DNA of 10,711 nucleotides from positions 1 to 10,711 of the forward strand of contig JBFXES010000098.1 of the NCBI GenBank assembly GCA_050179875.1. Reading direction: 5' to 3'. Position 1 is the first letter of the stretch. Every line of letters begins with the position of its first letter. The DNA is from JALOAT01 sp050179875 (GTDB taxonomy: Bacteria > Pseudomonadota > Gammaproteobacteria > Thiohalomonadales > Thiohalomonadaceae). Both the position numbers and the translations under genes were made by a program. This document shows, piece after piece, positions 6,331-10,711 of this stretch. The notes under the pieces were generated by a model. It worked only from the letters and a program-made list of their open reading frames with translations, searched no databases and had not been told where the DNA came from.

Positions 6331-8145
6331 ATGCCCAAAGTCCTGATCACCGAAACGGTGCTGCGCGACGCGCACCAGTCCCTGATCGCAACGCGTATGC
6401 GTACCGAGGACATGTTGCCCATTTGCGAACGTCTCGATCGCGTGGGCTTCTGGTCGCTGGAAGTCTGGGGCGGCGCCACCTTCGACGCCTGCCTGCGCTT
6501 CCTGCGCGAAGATCCCTGGGATCGCCTGCGCGCGCTGCGCAAGGCGCTGCCCAACACGCGTCTGCAGATGCTGCTGCGCGGGCAGAACCTGCTCGGCTAT
6601 CGCCACTATTCCGACGACGTGGTGCGCGCCTTCGTGCGCAAGGCCGCCGAGAACGGCATCGACGTGTTCCGCATCTTCGACGCCCTCAATGACACCCGCA
6701 ACCTGCGGGTGGCCGTGGAGAGCGTGAAAGAGGCGGGCAAGCATGCCCAGGGCGCCATCGCCTACACCACCAGCCCGGTGCACGGGATCGATCAGTTCGT
6801 GGCCATGGCCCGCGAACTGGAGAACATGGGCTGCGACAGCATCTGCATCAAGGACATGGCCGGCCTGCTCACGCCCATGGCCACGGCCGACCTGGTGAAG
6901 GCCCTGAGCGAGTCCGTGAAGGTGCCGCTGCATCTGCACACCCACGACACCGCGGGACTCGCCGCCATGTGCCATCTCAAGGCCATCGAAAACGGCTGCC
7001 TGCAAGTGGACACCGCCATCTCCTCCATGGCCGGCGGCACCTCCCATCCGCCCACCGAGAGCATGGTCGCGGCCCTGCGCGGAACCGCTTACGACACCGG
7101 TCTGGATCTGGAACTGTTGCAGGAGATCGGCTTCTACTTCCACGAGGTGCGCAAGAAGTACCACCAGTTCGAGAGCGACTACACGGGCGTGGACACGCGC
7201 GTGCAGGTGAACCAGGTTCCGGGCGGCATGATCTCCAACCTGGCCAACCAGCTGCGCGAGCAAGGCGCGCTCAAGAGCATGAACGAGGTGCTCGCCGAAG
7301 TCCCGCGCGTGCGCGAAGACCTGGGCTTCCCGCCGCTGGTCACGCCCACCTCGCAGATCGTGGGCACCCAGGCCGTGCTGAACGTGCTCACCGGCACGCG
7401 CTACAAGAACATCACCAACGAGGTGAAGTTCTATCTGCAGGGCCGCTACGGCAAGGCGCCCGGCCCGGTCAACGAGTTCGTACGCCAGCAGGCCATCGGC
7501 ACCGAGGAAGTGATCACGCGCCGCCCGGCCGATCTGCTGACGGCCGAGCTCGGCACCCTGCGCGAGCAGATTGGCGGCCTCGCCCGCAGCGAGGAAGACG
7601 TGCTCAGCTTCGCCATGTTCCCCGACGTGGCCCGCGAGTTCTTCGAACAGCGCGCTGCCGGCACCCTCAAGCCCGAGCCGCTTGCGCCGCTGCCGACGGA
7701 AGGCGGCCAGGTGCGTGCCGTTCCCACGGAATTCAATGTCACGCTGCACGGCGAGACCTATCACATCCAGTTGACCGGCGCGGGTCACAAGTCCCGCGAC
7801 AAGCGCCCGTTTTACGTCACGGTGGACGGCATCCCTGAAGAGATCGACGTGGAGATCCTGCAGGAGATGTTCGCCGAGAAGCAGGGTGAAGGCGCCGCCG
7901 CCGGCAACGGCAAGCGTCCGCGCGCCACCAAGCCCGGCCACGTGACCACTTCCATGCCGGGCACCATCGTGGACGTGCTCGTTCAGGTCGGCGCCACGGT
8001 GAAGGCCGGCGACCCGGTGCTGGTGACCGAGGCCATGAAGATGGAATCGGAAGTACAGGCACCCACGTCCGGCAAGGTGGTCGCGGTGCACGTGCAGAAG
8101 GGCGACCGCGTGACGCCCGACGAGGCCCTGGTCGAGATCGAATGA
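6331..8145 (+). CDS. Carboxyltransferase with biotinyl domain (pyruvate carboxylase subunit B / OadA-like)
   Basis: Moves the carboxyl group from biotin to pyruvate, giving oxaloacetate. The 604 residues comprise an HMG-CoA-lyase-like TIM barrel, a conserved PYC/OADA region (about 290-470), a short Gly/Ala linker (518-527) and a C-terminal biotinyl domain. Metal and active-site residues visible are D13 (TVLRDAHQS), K174 (CIKDMAG, the lysine carbamylated in homologues) and H203/H205 (HTHDTAG). The biotin attachment lysine is K570 in EAMKMES. AAGG lies 8 nt before the ATG. Databases often label such proteins sodium-pumping oxaloacetate decarboxylase alpha. No membrane subunits (oadB, oadG) are next to it and a biotin carboxylase precedes it, so pyruvate carboxylase is the better reading. 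Confidence 0.92.
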   Translation: MPKVLITETVLRDAHQSLIATRMRTEDMLPICERLDRVGFWSLEVWGGATFDACLRFLREDPWDRLRALRKALPNTRLQMLLRGQNLLGYRHYSDDVVRAFVRKAAENGIDVFRIFDALNDTRNLRVAVESVKEAGKHAQGAIAYTTSPVHGIDQFVAMARELENMGCDSICIKDMAGLLTPMATADLVKALSESVKVPLHLHTHDTAGLAAMCHLKAIENGCLQVDTAISSMAGGTSHPPTESMVAALRGTAYDTGLDLELLQEIGFYFHEVRKKYHQFESDYTGVDTRVQVNQVPGGMISNLANQLREQGALKSMNEVLAEVPRVREDLGFPPLVTPTSQIVGTQAVLNVLTGTRYKNITNEVKFYLQGRYGKAPGPVNEFVRQQAIGTEEVITRRPADLLTAELGTLREQIGGLARSEEDVLSFAMFPDVAREFFEQRAAGTLKPEPLAPLPTEGGQVRAVPTEFNVTLHGETYHIQLTGAGHKSRDKRPFYVTVDGIPEEIDVEILQEMFAEKQGEGAAAGNGKRPRATKPGHVTTSMPGTIVDVLVQVGATVKAGDPVLVTEAMKMESEVQAPTSGKVVAVHVQKGDRVTPDEALVEIE

Positions 8146-8726
8146 CCGGACCCGCGCTGGTATTGGGTTCCACCTCGCCTTACCGGCGCGAGTTGCTGGC
8201 AAGGCTCGGCCTCGCCTTCGAGGTCGATGCCCCCGACGTGGACGAGCGCGCGCTGCCCGACGAGGCGCCCGAGGCCCTGGTGCGGCGCCTGGCGGAAGCC
8301 AAGGCCCGTGCCGTGGCGGCGAAACACCCGGGCGCGCTGGTCATCGGTTCCGATCAGGTGGCCGTGCTCGAGGGCGCAATTCTCGGCAAGCCGGGCGACC
8401 ACGCCAGCGCCGTGCAGCAGTTGCGCGCCGCTTCCGGGAAGACGGTGCTTTTCCAGACCGGGCTGTGCCTGTTCGACGGTCGCAACGGCAGCGTCCAGGT
8501 GGACGTGGTGCCGTTTCGGGTGGTGTTCCGTGAGCTGAGCGATGAGCAGATCGAGAACTATCTCCGCCGCGAACGCCCCTACAACTGCGCCGGCAGTTTC
8601 AAATCGGAAGGCCTCGGCATCAGCCTGTTCCAGCGCCTGCAAGGCGACGATCCCAACGCACTCATCGGCCTCCCGCTCATCCGCCTGGTGGACATGCTCG
8701 CGAACGCGGGGGTTCATGTGCTGTAG
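8142..8726 (+). CDS. yceF: Maf/YceF-family nucleotide pyrophosphatase
   Basis: House-cleaning pyrophosphatase; the E. coli YceF branch prefers 7-methyl-GTP. The 194-residue product has the same length as E. coli YceF. It carries the N-terminal STSPYRRELL (10-19), PDVDER (31-36), the catalytic-site D71 in IGSDQ, and the YceF-type CAGSFKSEGLGISLFQRLQG followed by DPNALIGLPLI. Its ATG overlaps the oadA stop (ATGA), so translation is probably coupled. In Pseudomonas and E. coli this gene lies directly upstream of yceD on the same strand; here it points the other way, about 3.4 kb off. Its TAG stop is part of the GTAG that opens the first downstream REP. Substrate preference is inferred from the subfamily only. 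Confidence 0.95.
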   Translation: MTGPALVLGSTSPYRRELLARLGLAFEVDAPDVDERALPDEAPEALVRRLAEAKARAVAAKHPGALVIGSDQVAVLEGAILGKPGDHASAVQQLRAASGKTVLFQTGLCLFDGRNGSVQVDVVPFRVVFRELSDEQIENYLRRERPYNCAGSFKSEGLGISLFQRLQGDDPNALIGLPLIRLVDMLANAGVHVL

Positions 8727-8799
8727 GCCACGTTGGCGCGCAGCGCCTGCGTGACAAACGCGGTTTGGAAATGTCACGTAGCTTCGCAACGTGACCTAC
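8723..8799 (+). repeat. REP pair (BIME), first tandem copy
   Basis: The long REP (8723-8755, 33 nt) begins GTAG, then pairs GCCACGTTGGCGC with GCGCCTGCGTGAC around a GCA loop. A 17-nt spacer follows, then the inverted short REP (8773-8799, 27 nt), with stem GTCACGT/ACGTGAC, an A-A mismatch, two inner GC pairs and a TTC loop, closing with CTAC. Two substitutions against the next copy weaken the long stem. The first GTAG contains the maf stop codon. Confidence 0.9.
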
Positions 8800-8819
8800 G
8801 AATCACCGCATGACGCGCC

Positions 8820-8897
8820 GTAGGTCACGTTGGCGCGCAGCGCCTACGTGACAGACGCGGTTTGAAAAATGTCACGTAGCTTCGCAACGTGACCTAC
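8820..8897 (+). repeat. REP pair (BIME), second tandem copy
   Basis: Starts 97 bp after the first copy and matches it except for a few substitutions and one inserted A in the spacer. The long REP is 8820-8852 and the inverted short REP 8871-8897. The outer 12-bp ends GTAGGTCACGTT and AACGTGACCTAC are perfect inverted complements. A 20-nt non-repeated interval (8800-8819) separates the two copies. The pair lies between the convergent maf and sppA genes, where the hairpins could end transcription from both sides. The 51 nt from here to the sppA stop hold no gene. Confidence 0.9.
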
Positions 8898-8948
8898 GAA
8901 ACTTTATCCCTTCTCCGTGGCCCTCCGTGGTTCCTCTCATGAAGCCGC

Positions 8949-9899
8949 TCAACGCAGCCTGGGCGTGGCCTGTTCCGTGAGCAGCTTCATGGTGGTGGCC
9001 CCGAACCGCTCGAAAAAGCGCTCCAGGTAATCCGGCTGTGCCGTGTAATCCACGATCCGCTCGGCGCCGATCACCTCGCGCGCGACGTAATCGGCACTGC
9101 CCAGTCCGTCCACCAGTCCAAGACCGATGCCCTCTTCGCCCGTCCATACCAGGCCCGAGAAGATGGCCTTCTCGTCCTTGAGGCGCTCGCCACGGCCTTG
9201 CTTCACGGCATCGATGAACTGGCGGTGCACGTTGTCGAGCAGAGTGCGGATGTGCTGCACCTGCTGCGGCTGTTCGGGGCTGAAGGGATCGAGGAAGCCC
9301 TTGTTCTCCCCTGCGGTGTAGAGCCTGCGCTCCACGCCGAGCTTGTCGAGGGTCTCCACGAAACCGAAGCCGTTCATGAGTACGCCGATGGAACCGACGA
9401 TGCTCGCCTTGTTCACGTAGATGGCATCGGCAGCAGCGGCCACGTAGTAGCCCCCGGAGGCACAGATGTCACCGACCACTGCATAGAGCGGCGTATCGGG
9501 GTATTCCTGCCGCAGCCGCCGGATCTCGTCGAATATCTCGCCCGACTGCACCGGGCTGCCGCCCGGGCTGTTGATGCGCAGGATGATGCCGGCCACGTCG
9601 CTGTTCTCGAACGCGGCCCGCAGGCTGCTGTTCACCTGGTCGGCGCTCACGCCGGCCACGCCGTCGATGACTCCTTCCAGTTCCACCAGGGCCGTGTGCC
9701 GTCCCTTGGGCTCGCCCTCCTCGAAATCGCCCATGAACATGAACAACAGCAGGAACAGGTAAAGGAATCCGAGCGACTTGAAGAAGATGCTCCAGCGCCG
9801 GCTGCGCCTCTGCTCGTTGAGCGTGGCGAAGGCCAGCCGGCTGAGGATGTCGTGTTCCGACGATGCGGTGACCCGCTCGGGAGAATGGTTTTCGCTCAT
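8949..9899 (-). CDS. sppA: Signal peptide peptidase SppA (S49 serine protease)
   Basis: Membrane-anchored protease that degrades cleaved signal peptides. The 316-residue short (SppA36-like) form has a cytoplasmic N-terminal tail and one membrane segment (about 37-56, rich in F and L). One S49 catalytic domain follows, with INSPGGSP, the nucleophile S148 in DICASGGYY and the general-base lysine K200 in AGENKGFLDPF. These positions nearly equal those of Bacillus subtilis SppA (S147, K199). I choose the ATG at 9899; an in-frame TTG at 9920 has no ribosome site. AAGAAGG precedes the ATG but only 2 nt away, so initiation may be modest. It lies 10 nt after the HAD phosphatase gene and converges on maf. 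Confidence 0.95.
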   Translation of the reverse strand: MSENHSPERVTASSEHDILSRLAFATLNEQRRSRRWSIFFKSLGFLYLFLLLFMFMGDFEEGEPKGRHTALVELEGVIDGVAGVSADQVNSSLRAAFENSDVAGIILRINSPGGSPVQSGEIFDEIRRLRQEYPDTPLYAVVGDICASGGYYVAAAADAIYVNKASIVGSIGVLMNGFGFVETLDKLGVERRLYTAGENKGFLDPFSPEQPQQVQHIRTLLDNVHRQFIDAVKQGRGERLKDEKAIFSGLVWTGEEGIGLGLVDGLGSADYVAREVIGAERIVDYTAQPDYLERFFERFGATTMKLLTEQATPRLR

Positions 9900-9909
9900 G
9901 GTCCTTCTT

Positions 9910-10590
9910 TCAGTTGGCAACGCGACGGGAATACGTCAAACGCCTGTCCATCCAGGGAATCAGCTCGCGGATGTCGTCGATGTGGCCGAGCGGTCCGTGG
10001 GCCAACAGGCGTTCGAGGGCATGGACCCCGTAGCTGACCGCCACGGCGGAAGCCCCGGCGTTGCGCGCGAGCTGCATGTCGTATTCGGTGTCCCCCACCA
10101 TGAGGGTTTCGCGCGGGTCCGCCCCGAGCACGTCCATGATCTCCAGCAGCATCTGCGGGTGGGGCTTGGAAAAGGTCTCGTCCGCGCAGCGCGTGGCATG
10201 GAACCACTGTCCCATCCCGGTCTCGGCCAGCACCCGGTCGAGGCCCCGGCGCCCCTTGCCGGTGGCCACGGCGAGCAGCAGCCCTCGCTCGGCCAGAACA
10301 CGCACCGTGTCGGCTGCGCCCTCGAACAGGGTAGACGGCGTGGTGTCCGCATCCAGGAAATGATGGCGGTAGCGCTCCACCAGTGCCGCGTGGGTCGATG
10401 CCGGCTCTTCGGGAAACAGGTTCTGAAGGGCCTCGGCGAGGCCCAGGCCGATGATGTTGCGGTACTGCTCATCGGTGCGCGGCGCCAGGGCCAGGTCCGT
10501 CACGGCCGCGCGCAGGCAGGCGACGATGCGCGCCTCCGAGTCCATGAGGGTCCCGTCCCAGTCGAACACCACCAGCTTGAATTCGCTCAT
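9910..10590 (-). CDS. HAD-family phosphatase, Gph-like (subfamily IA)
   Basis: Haloacid dehalogenase-type hydrolase of 226 residues with a complete active site: D10 and D12 in VFDWDGT, T110 in ATGKG, K142 in FSKPHP, and the acidic D167/D171 in VGDTEYD. A helical cap of the C1 type sits between motifs 1 and 2. The FDWDGT and GKGRRGLDR motifs resemble phosphoglycolate phosphatases, but the substrate of the copy found between rluC and sppA in gammaproteobacteria is not settled. Its ATG overlaps the rluC stop (ATGA), indicating coupled translation, and sppA follows after 10 nt. Confidence 0.92.
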   Translation of the reverse strand: MSEFKLVVFDWDGTLMDSEARIVACLRAAVTDLALAPRTDEQYRNIIGLGLAEALQNLFPEEPASTHAALVERYRHHFLDADTTPSTLFEGAADTVRVLAERGLLLAVATGKGRRGLDRVLAETGMGQWFHATRCADETFSKPHPQMLLEIMDVLGADPRETLMVGDTEYDMQLARNAGASAVAVSYGVHALERLLAHGPLGHIDDIRELIPWMDRRLTYSRRVAN

Positions 10591-10711
10591 TCGCTTACCA
10601 GTCGGTCGAGTACGGCGGTCAGCTCCGGCGGCAGGGGCGCCGAAACGGCGATCTCGCGCGGACGCTCCATGGGCAGGGTGAACTGCAGGGCGCTCGCATG
10701 CAGAAACAGGC
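10587..10711 (-). CDS. rluC: 23S rRNA pseudouridine synthase RluC, 3' end only
   Basis: The last 40 codons of a gene that continues past the right edge. Translation begins LFLHASALQF in frame and ends AVLDRLVSE before TGA. The LFLHA...L.F..P pattern followed by APLP.EL is the C-terminal end of RluC-type pseudouridine synthases, where the core sheet is completed. RluC modifies 23S rRNA at three uridines in E. coli. The identification rests on this short tail plus the conserved rluC - HAD - sppA order. No catalytic residue falls in the window. Confidence 0.85.
   Translation of the reverse strand, partial: LFLHASALQFTLPMERPREIAVSAPLPPELTAVLDRLVSE

Noticed and set aside
4880..8145. Sodium-pumping oxaloacetate decarboxylase operon
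   Set aside because: No membrane subunit genes (oadB, oadG) are adjacent and the first gene is a biotin carboxylase, which that pump does not need.
6223..8202. A 659-codon open frame on the minus strand opposite the carboxyltransferase gene
   Set aside because: It is antisense to a clearly identified gene, has low-complexity His/Ala/Gly/Val-rich composition typical of GC-rich shadow frames, and shows no recognisable domain or ribosome site.
8723..8897. CRISPR array or integron-type repeat
   Set aside because: There are only two direct copies, the repeats are paired hairpins with GTAG ends, the interval between copies is 20 nt, and no cas or integrase genes are present.
9900..9920. An sppA start at the TTG at 9920
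   Set aside because: It would overlap the phosphatase stop without any ribosome site; the ATG at 9899 has a purine-rich run just upstream.
1..10711. A previously undescribed multi-gene system
   Set aside because: Every gene in the window belongs to a well-known housekeeping family in mostly expected order; the unusual content is limited to the repeats, the inverted block and the control regions.

Overview
The window is a GC-rich chromosomal segment of housekeeping genes, most likely from a gammaproteobacterium. The evidence is the gene order rluC - HAD phosphatase - sppA - (maf/yceF) - yceD - rpmF - plsX - fabH - fabD - fabG, which is the order known from Pseudomonas and, without the HAD and sppA genes, from Escherichia coli. 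The protein motifs also fit that class (a cysteine-free L32, a YceF-type Maf, a short DUF177 protein). A purple-sulfur-bacterium or Ectothiorhodospira-like lineage is possible but cannot be shown from this sequence.

Left part (1-4694, all minus strand): a ribosome/phospholipid/fatty-acid operon read right to left, yceD, rpmF (59 codons), plsX, fabH, fabD and fabG. Spacing is tight (2 nt between yceD and rpmF, a TTGA overlap of plsX with fabH, the fabG Shine-Dalgarno inside the fabD stop region). Two gaps are larger. The rpmF-plsX gap holds a strong GC hairpin, and the fabH-fabD gap holds a paired palindromic repeat. The next gene, probably acpP, lies beyond the left edge.

Centre (4695-4879): a divergent control region with one good sigma-70-like promoter facing each way and a 20-bp dyad between them. 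The leftward promoter sits so close to the yceD ATG that the mRNA would be almost leaderless.

Right of centre (4880-8726, plus strand): a two-subunit, biotin-dependent pyruvate carboxylase (biotin carboxylase, then carboxyltransferase with a biotinyl domain), followed with an ATGA overlap by the YceF-type Maf pyrophosphatase gene.

Right end (8949-10711, minus strand): sppA signal-peptide peptidase, a Gph-like HAD phosphatase and the 3' end of rluC, with an ATGA overlap between rluC and the phosphatase gene.

The most notable non-coding feature is a REP family: imperfect hairpins with a 5' GTAG tetranucleotide, arranged as inverted pairs (BIMEs). One pair lies inside the fab operon and two lie in tandem between the convergent maf and sppA genes. 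The second notable point is that maf, normally co-oriented and directly upstream of yceD, is flipped here together with the pyruvate carboxylase genes. Inverting roughly 4.8-8.8 kb would restore the usual order. I see no new defence, mobile or biosynthetic system. No stretch over 300 bases lacks a gene.
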